Positions 8,455 through 22,174 of a DNA stretch of 64,000 nt are shown here, in pieces. Every line of letters starts with the position of its first letter. Position 1 is the stretch's first letter. Source of the DNA: Ilex aquifolium (Eukaryota; Streptophyta; Magnoliopsida; Aquifoliales; Aquifoliaceae); contig OX637402.1 in assembly GCA_951799425.1 (NCBI GenBank), forward strand, positions 1,488,501-1,552,500. Reading direction: 5' to 3'. A program made the position numbers and the translations under genes. Below the pieces are notes generated by a model. The model had not been told where the DNA came from, made no database searches, and saw nothing but the letters and a program-made list of their open reading frames with translations.

Positions 8455-9979
8455 TGTAACACCCCGAATTTTCTTTTATATATTTATAGAGATATATATA
8501 TATATAGTAAATAAAAAGTGTAAATATGTAGATATATGTAGTGACATAAGAATAAACCGTAGGAATAAATGCTATGGAGACAATTTGATTGGGAAGTTAC
8601 GTGTCGAAGATGTTTAAACTTGGAAAGGGTGATTAGACAAGTTTCTAAAAGTTTGTAGGTCAAAATAATGATTCCATTGAATCCGGAAGGTCGAAAAATA
8701 TTGGGAGTGGTAATATGGATGTATTGGAAGTTAGGAAGTGTCTCGGAGTTAAAATACACTTTAGCGAGAATTTGGGTAAAAATGGGTATTGAACACTACT
8801 TAGTGTTTTGGCCATAACTTTTTATCTTTAACTCCAATTGATCTGAAATTTCTACAGTAGATAGTAGACATCTAGGGCTACAAAAGTATGTCTCATGAAC
8901 ATTTTCCAATTCGCCCTCTAAATGGGTCAAAAATGCATTGGAAGTTGAAACAAAAATCTGGCAGTCAAACCGTACCGGTACGCCGAACTCCAGTAGCTAA
9001 ACCGTACCGGTACGCCCGATAAAGCCAGCCCGATCCGACTGCGGGTCTTTCTCCATTTCCTCCACTATAAATACATTTTGTCACCTCCTTAGCCTTCATT
9101 ACACCTCTCCAAACCCTAGAAAACATAAGAGAGGAAGAGAGAAAGAGAGAAACACAAGATCAAGAGAAAACAAGAGATTGAAGGGTTGATTCAAGATCAA
9201 AGCCCTAATTTTTCCAAGAACATCAAGGTAGGGGTTTTCTCTCACTCACTTACATTGAGGCTAGGGTATTTATATATGTATGTTTTTGCTATCAATGGTA
9301 TATATATGCTATAGAATCATCATCTCTTAGGTTTTTTGCAAAGATTACATTGTTAGGGTTTAATACCCATTAAATCTCTTTTCTAGCTTTAAAACCCTAG
9401 TTTTTGGGAGAGTGATGTATTTCTTCTTAAATGCTTCTTTATTATGAACTTCGAAAACCATAGTTGTTTGTGTGGGGTAGAAAAATGATGTTATTGTGAT
9501 CTCATGTATTTTCCTTGTTGGTTGGGGAATTGTTACATAATATATCTTGGGGATTTTGGAGAGATGCGTGTAAAATGATATAAATATTGGAACGGTATGC
9601 TTGGTTGGGTTGTTTGTGATGCCTTGAGGGTGAGAGGTTCCTTATAAGGATGCTCATGCCAAGAGAGGAGAGTATGTGATTTCCCTCAAGAGGTTCCTTA
9701 TAAGGATGCTTGAGTTTGTGATGCCTTGAGGGTGAGAGGTTCCTTATAAGGATGTTCATGCCAAGAGAGGAGAGTATGTGATTTTCCTTAAGAGGTTCCT
9801 TATAAGGATGCTTAAGAAACTAAGCCTTGAGGGTGAGAGGTTCCTTATAAGGATGCTCATGCCAAAAGAGGATAGTATGTAATTTTCCTCAAGAGGTTCC
9901 TTATAAGGATGCTTGAGTAACCAAGCCTTGAGGGTGAGAGGTTCCTTATAAGGATGCTCATGCCAAAAGAGGACAATAT
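8455..9979 (+). repeat. Monomer 6, class a, 1,525 bp
   Basis: TATA box at 9066. Starts the first eight-monomer block; paired with the class K copy that follows. Confidence 0.95.
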
Positions 9980-11504
9980 TGTAACACCCCGAATTTTCTT
10001 TTATATATTTATAGAGATATATATATATATAGTAAATAAAAAGTGTAAATATGTAGATATATGTAGTGACATAAGAATAAACCGTAGGAATAAATGCTAT
10101 GGAGACAATTTGATTGGGAAGTTACGTGTCGAAGATGTTTAAACTTGAAAAGGGTGATTAGACAAGTTTCTAAAAGTTTGCAAGTCAAAATAATGATTCC
10201 ATTGAATCCGGAAGGTCGAAAAACATTGGGAGTGGTAATATGGATGTATTGGAAGTTAGGAAGTGTCTCGGAGTTAAAATACACTTTAGCGAGAATTTGG
10301 GTAAAAATGGGTATTGAACACTACTTAGTGTTTTGGCCATAACTTTTTATCTTTAAGTCCAATTGATCTGAAATTTCTACAGTAGATAGTAGACATCTAG
10401 GGCTACAAAAGTATGTCTCATGAACATTTTCCAATTCGCCCTCTAAATGGGTCAAAAATGCATTGGAAGTTGAAACAAAAATCTGGCAGTCAAACCGTAC
10501 CGGTACGCCGAACTCCAGTAGCTAAACCGTACCGGTACGCCCGATAAAGCCAGCCCGATCCGACTGCGGGTCTTTCTCCATTTCCTCCACTATAAATACA
10601 TTTTGTCACCTCCTTAGCCTTCATTACACCTCTCCAAACCCTAGAAAACATAAGAGAGGAAGAGAGAAAGAGAGAAACACAAGATCAAGAGAAAACAAGA
10701 GATTGAAGGGTTGATTCAAGATCAAAGCCCTAATTTTTCCAAGAACATCAAGGTAGGGGTTTTCTCTCACTCACTTACATTGAGGCTAGGGTATTTATAT
10801 ATGTATGTTTTTGCTATCAATGGTATATATATGCTATAGAATCATCATCTCTTAGGCTTTTTGCAAAGATTACATTGTTAGGGTTTAATACCCATTAAAT
10901 CTCTTTTCTAGCTTTAAAACCCTAGTTTTTGGGAGAGTGATGTATTTCTTCTTAAATGCTTCTTTATTATGAACTTCGAAAACCATAGTTGTTTGTGTGG
11001 GGTAGAAAAATGATGTTATTGTGATCTCATGTATTTTCCTTGTTGGTTGGGGAATTGTTACATAATATATCTTGGGGATTTTGGAGAGATGCGTGTAAAA
11101 TGATATAAATATTGGAACGGTATGCTTGGTTGGGTTGTTTGTGATGCCTTGAGGGTGAGAGGTTCCTTATAAGGATGCTCATGCCAAGAGAGGAGAGTAT
11201 GTGATTTCCCTCAAGAGGTTCTTTATAAGGATGCTTGAGTTTGTGATGCCTTGAGGGTGAGAGGTTCCTTATAAGGATGTTCATGCCAAGAGAGGAGAGT
11301 ATGTGATTTTCCTTAAGAGGTTCCTTATAAGGATGCTTAAGAAACTAAGCCTTGAGGGTGAGAGGTTCCTTATAAGGATGCTCATGCCAAAAGAGGATAG
11401 TATGTAATTTTCCTCAAGAGGTTCCTTATAAGGATGCTTGAGTAACCAAGCCTTGAGGGTGAGAGGTTCCTTATAAGGATGCTCATGCCAAAAGAGGACA
11501 ATAT
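9980..11504 (+). repeat. Monomer 7, class K, 1,525 bp
   Basis: TATA box at 10591. Differs from the other K copies in having TCTCGGAG, as most classes do, instead of TCTCAGAG, a sign of local exchange. Confidence 0.95.
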
Positions 11505-13029
11505 TGTAACACCCCGAATTTTCTTTTATATATTTATAGAGATATATATATATATAGTAAATAAAAAGTGTAAATATGTAGATATATGTAGTGACATAAG
11601 AATAAACCGTAGGAATAAATGCTATGGAGACAATTTGATTGGGAAGTTACGTGTCGAAGATGTTTAAACTTGGAAAGGGTGATTAGACAAGTTTCTAAAA
11701 GTTTGTAGGTCAAAATAATGATTCCATTGAATCCGGAAGGTCGAAAAATATTGGGAGTGGTAATATGGATGTATTGGAAGTTAGGAAGTGTCTCGGAGTT
11801 AAAATACACTTTAGCGAGAATTTGGGTAAAAATGGGTATTGAACACTACTTAGTGTTTTGGCCATAACTTTTTATCTTTAACTCCAATTGATCTGAAATT
11901 TCTACAGTAGATAGTAGACATCTAGGGCTACAAAAGTATGTCTCATGAACATTTTCCAATTCGCCCTCTAAATGGGTCAAAAATGCATTGGAAGTTGAAA
12001 CAAAAATCTGGCAGTCAAACCGTACCGGTACGCCGAACTCCAGTAGCTAAACCGTACCGGTACGCCCGATAAAGCCAGCCCGATCCGACTGCGGGTCTTT
12101 CTCCATTTCCTCCACTATAAATACATTTTGTCACCTCCTTAGCCTTCATTACACCTCTCCAAACCCTAGAAAACATAAGAGAGGAAGAGAGAAAGAGAGA
12201 AACACAAGATCAAGAGAAAACAAGAGATTGAAGGGTTGATTCAAGATCAAAGCCCTAATTTTTCCAAGAACATCAAGGTAGGGGTTTTCTCTCACTCACT
12301 TACATTGAGGCTAGGGTATTTATATATGTATGTTTTTGCTATCAATGGTATATATATGCTATAGAATCATCATCTCTTAGGTTTTTTGCAAAGATTACAT
12401 TGTTAGGGTTTAATACCCATTAAATCTCTTTTCTAGCTTTAAAACCCTAGTTTTTGGGAGAGTGATGTATTTCTTCTTAAATGCTTCTTTATTATGAACT
12501 TCGAAAACCATAGTTGTTTGTGTGGGGTAGAAAAATGATGTTATTGTGATCTCATGTATTTTCCTTGTTGGTTGGGGAATTGTTACATAATATATCTTGG
12601 GGATTTTGGAGAGATGCGTGTAAAATGATATAAATATTGGAACGGTATGCTTGGTTGGGTTGTTTGTGATGCCTTGAGGGTGAGAGGTTCCTTATAAGGA
12701 TGCTCATGCCAAGAGAGGAGAGTATGTGATTTCCCTCAAGAGGTTCCTTATAAGGATGCTTGAGTTTGTGATGCCTTGAGGGTGAGAGGTTCCTTATAAG
12801 GATGTTCATGCCAAGAGAGGAGAGTATGTGATTTTCCTTAAGAGGTTCCTTATAAGGATGCTTAAGAAACTAAGCCTTGAGGGTGAGAGGTTCCTTATAA
12901 GGATGCTCATGCCAAAAGAGGATAGTATGTAATTTTCCTCAAGAGGTTCCTTATAAGGATGCTTGAGTAACCAAGCCTTGAGGGTGAGAGGTTCCTTATA
13001 AGGATGCTCATGCCAAAAGAGGACAATAT
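11505..13029 (+). repeat. Monomer 8, class a, 1,525 bp
   Basis: TATA box at 12116. Begins the second a-K pair in a row, probably made by duplication of monomers 6-7. Confidence 0.95.
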
Positions 13030-14554
13030 TGTAACACCCCGAATTTTCTTTTATATATTTATAGAGATATATATATATATAGTAAATAAAAAGTGTAAAT
13101 ATGTAGATATATGTAGTGACATAAGAATAAACCGTAGGAATAAATGCTATGGAGACAATTTGATTGGGAAGTTACGTGTCGAAGATGTTTAAACTTGAAA
13201 AGGGTGATTAGACAAGTTTCTAAAAGTTTGCAAGTCAAAATAATGATTCCATTGAATCCGGAAGGTCGAAAAACATTGGGAGTGGTAATATGGATGTATT
13301 GGAAGTTAGGAAGTGTCTCAGAGTTAAAATACACTTTAGCGAGAATTTGGGTAAAAATGGGTATTGAACACTACTTAGTGTTTTGGCCATAACTTTTTAT
13401 CTTTAAGTCCAATTGATCTGAAATTTCTACAGTAGATAGTAGACATCTAGGGCTACAAAAGTATGTCTCATGAACATTTTCCAATTCGCCCTCTAAATGG
13501 GTCAAAAATGCATTGGAAGTTGAAACAAAAATCTGGCAGTCAAACCGTACCGGTACGCCGAACTCCAGTAGCTAAACCGTACCGGTACGCCCGATAAAGC
13601 CAGCCCGATCCGACTGCGGGTCTTTCTCCATTTCCTCCACTATAAATACATTTTGTCACCTCCTTAGCCTTCATTACACCTCTCCAAACCCTAGAAAACA
13701 TAAGAGAGGAAGAGAGAAAGAGAGAAACACAAGATCAAGAGAAAACAAGAGATTGAAGGGTTGATTCAAGATCAAAGCCCTAATTTTTCCAAGAACATCA
13801 AGGTAGGGGTTTTCTCTCACTCACTTACATTGAGGCTAGGGTATTTATATATGTATGTTTTTGCTATCAATGGTATATATATGCTATAGAATCATCATCT
13901 CTTAGGCTTTTTGCAAAGATTACATTGTTAGGGTTTAATACCCATTAAATCTCTTTTCTAGCTTTAAAACCCTAGTTTTTGGGAGAGTGATGTATTTCTT
14001 CTTAAATGCTTCTTTATTATGAACTTCGAAAACCATAGTTGTTTGTGTGGGGTAGAAAAATGATGTTATTGTGATCTCATGTATTTTCCTTGTTGGTTGG
14101 GGAATTGTTACATAATATATCTTGGGGATTTTGGAGAGATGCGTGTAAAATGATATAAATATTGGAACGGTATGCTTGGTTGGGTTGTTTGTGATGCCTT
14201 GAGGGTGAGAGGTTCCTTATAAGGATGCTCATGCCAAGAGAGGAGAGTATGTGATTTCCCTCAAGAGGTTCTTTATAAGGATGCTTGAGTTTGTGATGCC
14301 TTGAGGGTGAGAGGTTCCTTATAAGGATGTTCATGCCAAGAGAGGAGAGTATGTGATTTTCTTTAAGAGGTTCCTTATAAGGATGCTTAAGAAACTAAGC
14401 CTTGAGGGTGAGAGGTTCCTTATAAGGATGCTCATGCCAAAAGAGGATAGTATGTAATTTTCCTCAAGAGGTTCCTTATAAGGATGCTTGAGTAACCAAG
14501 CCTTGAGGGTGAGAGGTTCCTTATAAGGATGCTCATGCCAAAAGAGGACAATAT
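13030..14554 (+). repeat. Monomer 9, class K, 1,525 bp
   Basis: TATA box at 13641. Very close to monomer 3, including TCTCAGAG. Its hairpin array is again of the type that precedes a class a head. Confidence 0.95.
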
Positions 14555-16080
14555 TGTAACACCCCGAATTTTCTTTTATATATTTATAGAGATATATATA
14601 TATATAGTAAATAAAAAGTGTAAATATGTAGATATATGTAGTGACATAAGAATAAACCGTAGGAATAAATGCTATGGAGACAATTTGATTGGGAAGTTAC
14701 GTGTCGAAGATGTTTAAACTTGGAAAGGGTGATTAGACAAGTTTCTAAAAGTTTGTAGGTCAAAATAATGATTCCATTGAATCCGGAAGGTCGAAAAATA
14801 TTGGGAGTGGTAATATGGATGTATTGGAAGTTAGGAAGTGTCTCGGAGTTAAAATACACTTTAGCGAGAATTTGGGTAAAAATGGGTATTGAACACTACT
14901 TAGTGTTTTGGCCATAACTTTTTATCTTTAACTCCAATTGATCTGAAATTTTTACAGCAGATAGTAGACATCTAGGGCTACAAAAGTATGTCTCATGAAC
15001 ATTTTCCAATTCGACCTCTAAATGGGTCAAAACTGCATTGGAAGTTGAAACAAAAATCTGGCAGTCAAACCGTACCGGTACGCCGAACTCCAGTAGCTAA
15101 ACCGTACCGGTACGCCCGATAAAGCCAGCCCGATCCGACTGCGGGTCTTTCTCCATTTCCTCCACTATAAATACATTTTGTCACCTCCTTAGCCTTCATT
15201 ACACCACTCCAAACCCTAGAAAACATAAGAGAGGAAGAGAGAAAGAGAGAAAACACAAGATCAAGAGAAAACAAGAGATTGAAGGGTTGATTCAAGATCA
15301 AAGCCCTAATTTTTCCAAGAACATCAAGGTAGGGGTTTTCTCTCACTCACTTACATTGAGGCTAGGGTATTTATATATGTATGTTTTTGCTATCAATGGT
15401 ATATATATGCTATAGAATCATCATCTCTTAGGCTTTTTGCAAAGATTACATTGTTAGGGTTTAATACCCATTAAATCTCTTTTCTAGCTTTAAAACCCTA
15501 GTTTTTGGGAGAGTGATGTATTTCTTCTTAAATGCTTCTTTATTATGAACTTCGAAAACCATAGTTGTTTGTGTGGGGTAGAAAAATGATGTTATTGTGA
15601 TCTCATGTATTTTCCTTGTTGGTTGGGGAATTGTTACATAATATATCTTGGGGATTTTGGAGAGATGCGTGTAAAATGATATAAATATTGGAACGGTATG
15701 CTTGGTTGGGTTGTTTGTGATGCCTTGAGGGTGAGAGGTTCCTTATAATGATGCTCATGCCAAGAGAGGAGAGTATGTGATTTCCCTCAAGAGGTTCCTT
15801 ATAAGGATGCTTTTGTTTGTGATGCCTTGAGGGTGAGAGGTTCTTTATAAGGATGTTCATGCCAAGAGAGGAGAGTATGTGATTTTCCTTAAGAGGTTCC
15901 TTATAAGGATGCTTAAGAAACTAAACCTTGAGGGTGAGAGGTTCCTTATAAGGATGCTCATGCCAAAAGAGGATAGTATGTAATTTTCCTCAAGAGGTTC
16001 CTTATAAGGATGCTTGAGTAACCAAGCCTTGAGGGTGAGAGGTTCCTTATAAGGATGCTCATGCCAAAAGAGGACAATAT
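14555..16080 (+). repeat. Monomer 10, class a*, 1,526 bp
   Basis: TATA box at 15166. One extra A after the GA tract gives the odd length. Shares the a* set with monomers 4, 16 and 18. Confidence 0.95.
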
Positions 16081-17603
16081 TGTAACACCCCGAATTTTCT
16101 TTTATATATTTATAGAGATATATATATATAGTAAATAAAAAGTGTAAATATGTAGATATATGTAGTGACATAAGAATAAACCGTAGGAATAAATGCTATG
16201 GAGACAATTTGATTGGGAAGTTACGTGTCGAAGATGTTTAAACTTGGAAAGGGTGATTAGACAAATTTCTAAAAGTTTGTAGGTCAAAATAATGAATCCA
16301 TTGAATCCGGAAGGTCGAAAAATATTGGGAGTGGTAATATGGATGTATTGGAAGTTAGGAAGTGTCTCGGAGTTAAAATACACTTTAGCGAGAATTTGGG
16401 TAAAAATGGGTATTGAACACTACTTAGTGTTTTGGCCATAACTTTTTATCTTTAAGTCCAATTGATCTGAAATTTCTACAGTAGATAGTAGACATCTAGG
16501 GCTACAAAAGTATGTCTCATGAACATTTTCCAATTCGCCCTCTAAATGGGTCAAAAATGCATTGGAAGTTGAAACAAAAATCTGGCAGTCAAACCGTACC
16601 GGTACGCCGAACTCCAGTAGCTAAACCGTACCGGTACGCCCGATAAAGCCAGCCCGATCCGACTGCGGGTCTTTCTCCATTTCCTCCACTATAAATACAT
16701 TTTGTCACCTCCTTAGCCTTCATTACACCTCTCCAAACCCTAGAAAACATAAGAGAGGAAGAGAGAAAGAGAGAAACACAAGATCAAGAGAAAACAAGAG
16801 ATTGAAGGGTTGATTCAAGATCAAAGCCCTAATTTTTCCAAGAACATCAAGGTAGGGGTTTTCTCTCACTCACTTACATTGAGGCTAGGGTATTTATATA
16901 TGTATGTTTTTGCTATCAATGGTATATATATGCTATAGAATCATCATCTCTTAGGCTTTTTGCAAAGATTACATTGTTAGGGTTTAATACCCATTAAATC
17001 TCTTTTCTAGCTTTAAAACCCTAGTTTTTGGGAGAGTGATGTATTTCTTCTTAAATGCTTCTTTATTATGAACTTCGAAAACCATAGTTGTTTGTGTGGG
17101 GTAGAAAAATGATGTTATTGTGATCTCATGTATTTTCCTTGTTGGTTGGGGAATTGTTACATAATATATCTTGGGGATTTTGGAGAGATGCGTGTAAAAT
17201 GATATAAATATTGGAACGGTATGCTTGGTTGGGTTGTTTGTGATGCCTTGAGGGTGAGAGGTTCCTTATAAGGATGCTCATGCCAAGAGAGGAGAGTATG
17301 TGATTTCCCTCAAGAGGTTCCTTATAAGGATGCTTGAGTTTGTGATGCCTTGAGGGTGAGAGGTTCCTTATAAGGATGTTCATGCCAAGAGAGGAGAGTA
17401 TGTGATTTTCCTTAAGAGGTTCCTTATAAGGATGCTTAAGAAACTAAGCCTTGAGGGTGAGAGGTTCCTTATAAGGATGCTCATGCCAAAAGAGGATAGT
17501 ATGTAATTTTCCTCAAGAGGTTCCTTATAAGGATGCTTGAGTAACCAAGCCTTGAGGGTGAGAGGTTCTTTATAAGGATGCTCATGCCAAAAGAGGACAA
17601 TAT
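16081..17603 (+). repeat. Monomer 11, class I, 1,523 bp
   Basis: TATA box at 16690. Follows an a* copy, like every class I monomer here. Its last hairpin unit already has the TTCTTTATAAGG form shared with class T copies. Confidence 0.95.
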
Positions 17604-19126
17604 TGTAACACCCCGAATTTTCTTTTATATATTTATAGAGATATATATATATAGTAAATAAAAAGTGTAAATATGTAGATATATGTAGTGACATAAGAAT
17701 AAACCGTAGGAATAAATGCTATGGAGACAATTTGATTGGGAAGTTACGTGTCGAAGATGTTTAAACTTGGAAAGGGTGATTAGACAAGTTTCTAAAAGTT
17801 TGTAGGTCAAAATAATGAATCCATTGAATCCGGAAGGTCGAAAAATATTGGGAGTGGTAATATGGATGTATTGGAAGTTAGGAAGTGTCTCGGAGTTAAA
17901 ATACACTTTAGCGAGAATTTGGGTAAAAATGGGTATTGAACACTACTTAGTGTTTTGGCCATAACTTTTTATCTTTAAGTCCAATTGATCTGAAATTTCT
18001 ACAGTAGATAGTAGACATCTAGGGCTACAAAAGTATGTCTCATGAACATTTTCCAATTCGCCCTCTAAATGGGTCAAAAATGCATTGGAAGTTGAAACAA
18101 AAATCTGGCAGTCAAACCGTACCGGTACGCCGAACTCCAGTAGCTAAACCGTACCGGTACGCCCGATAAAGCCAGCCCGATCCGACTGCGGGTCTTTCTC
18201 CATTTCCTCCACTATAAATACATTTTGTCACCTCCTTAGCCTTCATTACACCTCTCCAAACCCTAGAAAACATAAGAGAGGAAGAGAGAAAGAGAGAAAC
18301 ACAAGATCAAGAGAAAACAAGAGATTGAAGGGTTGATTCAAGATCAAAGCCCTAATTTTTCCAAGAACATCAAGGTAGGGGTTTTCTCTCACTCACTTAC
18401 ATTGAGGCTAGGGTATTTATATATGTATGTTTTTGCTATCAATGGTATATATATGCTATAGAATCATCATCTCTTAGGCTTTTTGCAAAGATTACATTGT
18501 TAGGGTTTAATACCCATTAAATCTCTTTTCTAGCTTTAAAACCCTAGTTTTTGGGAGAGTGATGTATTTCTTCTTAAATGCTTCTTTATTATGAACTTCG
18601 AAAACCATAGTTGTTTGTGTGGGGTAGAAAAATGATGTTATTGTGATCTCATGTATTTTCCTTGTTGGTTGGGGAATTGTTACATAATATATCTTGGGGA
18701 TTTTGGAGAGATGCGTGTAAAATGATATAAATATTGGAACGGTATGCTTGGTTGGGTTGTTTGTGATGCCTTGAGGGTGAGAGGTTCCTTATAAGGATGC
18801 TCATGCCAAGAGAGGAGAGTATGTGATTTCCCTCAAGAGGTTCCTTATAAGGATGCTTGAGTTTGTGATGCCTTGAGGGTGAGAGGTTCCTTATAAGGAT
18901 GTTCATGCCAAGAGAGGAGAGTATGTGATTTTCCTTAAGAGGTTCCTTATAAGGATGCTTAAGAAACTAAGCCTTGAGGGTGAGAGGTTCCTTATAAGGA
19001 TGCTCATGCCAAAAGAGGATAGTATGTAATTTTCCTCAAGAGGTTCCTTATAAGGATGCTTGAGTAACCAAGCCTTGAGGGTGAGAGGTTCTTTATAAGG
19101 ATGCTCATGCCAAAAGAGGACAATAT
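17604..19126 (+). repeat. Monomer 12, class T, 1,523 bp
   Basis: TATA box at 18213. Carries AATGAATCC with ACAAGTTTC. Nearly the same as monomers 20 and 21. Confidence 0.95.
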
Positions 19127-20649
19127 TGTAACACCCCGAATTTTCTTTTATATATTTATAGAGATATATATATATAGTAAATAAAAAGTGTAAATATGTA
19201 GATATATGTAGTGACATAAGAATAAACCGTAGGAATAAATGCTATGGAGACAATTTGATTGGGAAGTTACGTGTCGAAGATGTTTAAACTTGGAAAGGGT
19301 GATTAGACAAGTTTCTAAAAGTTTGTAGGTCAAAATAATGAATCCATTGAATCCGGAAGGTCGAAAAATATTGGGAGTGGTAATATGGATGTATTGGAAG
19401 TTAGGAAGTGTCTCGGAGTTAAAATACACTTTAGCGAGAATTTGGGTAAAAATGGGTATTGAACACTACTTAGTGTTTTGGCCATAACTTTTTATCTTTA
19501 AGTCCAATTGATCTGAAATTTCTACAGTAGATAGTAGACATCTAGGGCTACAAAAGTATGTCTCATGAACATTTTCCAATTCGCCCTCTAAATGGGTCAA
19601 AAATGCATTGGAAGTTGAAACAAAAATCTGGCAGTCAAACCGTACCGGTACGCCGAACTCCAGTAGCTAAACCGTACCGGTACGCCCGATAAAGCCAGCC
19701 CGATCCGACTGCGGGTCTTTCTCCATTTCCTCCACTATAAATACATTTTGTCACCTCCTTAGCCTTCATTACACCTCTCCAAACCCTAGAAAACATAAGA
19801 GAGGAAGAGAGAAAGAGAGAAACACAAGATCAAGAGAAAACAAGAGATTGAAGGGTTGATTCAAGATCAAAGCCCTAATTTTTCCAAGAACATCAAGGTA
19901 GGGGTTTTCTCTCACTCACTTACATTGAGGCTAGGGTATTTATATATGTATGTTTTTGCTATCAATGGTATATATATGCTATAGAATCATCATCTCTTAG
20001 GCTTTTTGCAAAGATTACATTGTTAGGGTTTAATACCCATTAAATCTCTTTTCTAGCTTTAAAACCCTAGTTTTTGGGAGAGTGATGTATTTCTTCTTAA
20101 ATGCTTCTTTATTATGAACTTCGAAAACCATAGTTGTTTGTGTGGGGTAGAAAAATGATGTTATTGTGATCTCATGTATTTTCCTTGTTGGTTGGGGAAT
20201 TGTTACATAATATATCTTGGGGATTTTGGAGAGATGCGCGTAAAATGATATAAATATTGGAACGGTATGCTTGGTTGGGTTGTTTGTGATGCCTTGAGGG
20301 TGAGAGGTTCCTTATAAGGATGCTCATGCCAAGAGAGGAGAGTATGTGATTTCCCTCAAGAGGTTCTTTATAAGGATGCTTGAGTTTGTGATGCCTTGAG
20401 GGTGAGAGGTTCCTTATAAGGATGTTCATGCCAAGAGAGGAGAGTATGTGATTTTCCTTAAGAGGTTCCTTATAAGGATGCTTAAGAAACTAAGCCTTGA
20501 GGGTGAGAGGTTCCTTATAAGGATGCTCATGCCAAAAGAGGATAGTATGTAATTTTCCTCAAGAGGTTCCTTATAAGGATGCTTGAGTAACCAAGCCTTG
20601 AGGGTGAGAGGTTCCTTATAAGGATGTTCATGCCAAAAGAGGACAATAT
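19127..20649 (+). repeat. Monomer 13, class T, 1,523 bp
   Basis: TATA box at 19736. Head is T, but the hairpin array switches to the type found before class a copies, so a class change falls inside this monomer. Confidence 0.95.
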
Positions 20650-22174
20650 TGTAACACCCCGAATTTTCTTTTATATATTTATAGAGATATATATATATAT
20701 AGTAAATAAAAAGTGTAAATATGTAGATATATGTAGTGACATAAGAATAAACCGTAGGAATAAATGCTATGGAGACAATTTGATTGGGAAGTTACGTGTC
20801 GAAGATGTTTAAACTTGGAAAGGGTGATTAGACAAGTTTCTAAAAGTTTGTAGGTCAAAATAATGATTCCATTGAATCCGGAAGGTCGAAAAATATTGGG
20901 AGTGGTAATATGGATGTATTGGAAGTTAGGAAGTGTCTCGGAGTTAAAATACACTTTAGCGAGAATTTGGGTAAAAATGGGTATTGAACACTACTTAGTG
21001 TTTTGGCCATAACTTTTTATCTTTAACTCCAATTGATCTGAAATTTCTACAGTAGATAGTAGACATCTAGGGCTACAAAAGTATGTCTCATGAACATTTT
21101 CCAATTCGCCCTCTAAATGGGTCAAAAATGCATTGGAATTTGAAACAAAAATCTGGCAGTCAAACCGTACCGGTACGCCGAACTCCAGTAGCTAAACCGT
21201 ACCGGTACGCCCGATAAAGCCAGCCCGATCCGACTGCGGGTCTTTCTCCATTTCCTCCACTATAAATACATTTTGTCACCTCCTTAGCCTTCATTACACC
21301 TCTCCAAACCCTAGAAAACATAAGAGAGGAAGAGAGAAAGAGAGAAACACAAGATCAAGAGAAAACAAGAGATTGAAGGGTTGATTCAAGATCAAAGCCC
21401 TAATTTTTCCAAGAACATCAAGGTAGGGGTTTTCTCTCACTCACTTACATTGAGGCTAGGGTATTTATATATGTATGTTTTTGCTATCAATGGTATATAT
21501 ATGCTATAGAATCATCATCTCTTAGGTTTTTTGCAAAGATTACATTGTTAGGGTTTAATACCCATTAAATCTCTTTTCTAGCTTTAAAACCCTAGTTTTT
21601 GGGAGAGTGATGTATTTCTTCTTAAATGCTTCTTTATTATGAACTTCGAAAACCATAGTTGTTTGTGTGGGGTAGAAAAATGATGTTATTGTGATCTCAT
21701 GTATTTTCCTTGTTGGTTGGGGAATTGTTACATAATATATCTTGGGGATTTTGGAGAGATGCGTGTAAAATGATATAAATATTGGAACGGTATGCTTGGT
21801 TGGGTTGTTTGTGATGCCTTGAGGGTGAGAGGTTCCTTATAAGGATGCTCATGCCAAGAGAGGAGAGTATGTGATTTCCCTCAAGAGGTTCCTTATAAGG
21901 ATGCTTGAGTTTGTGATGCCTTGAGGGTGAGAGGTTCCTTATAAGGATGTTCATGCCAAGAGAGGAGAGTATGTGATTTTCCTTAAGAGGTTCCTTATAA
22001 GGATGCTTAAGAAACTAAGCCTTGAGGGTGAGAGGTTCCTTATAAGGATGCTCATGCCAAAAGAGGATAGTATGTAATTTTCCTCAAGAGGTTCCTTATA
22101 AGGATGCTTGAGTAACCAAGCCTTGAGGGTGAGAGGTTCCTTATAAGGATGCTCATGCCAAAAGAGGACAATAT
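20650..22174 (+). repeat. Monomer 14, class a, 1,525 bp
   Basis: TATA box at 21261. Opens the second eight-monomer block; matches monomers 2 and 6. Confidence 0.95.

Larger units (their letters stand above)
8455..20649 (+). repeat. Eight-monomer block, first copy (12,195 bp)
   Basis: Monomers 6-13 read a-K-a-K-a*-I-T-T. The next eight monomers (20650-32839) read a-K-a*-I-a*-I-T-T. Both blocks start with a-K and end I-T-T; they differ in which pair was doubled, a-K here and a*-I there. I infer a shared a-K-a*-I-T-T ancestor with independent pair expansions. Confidence 0.6.
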
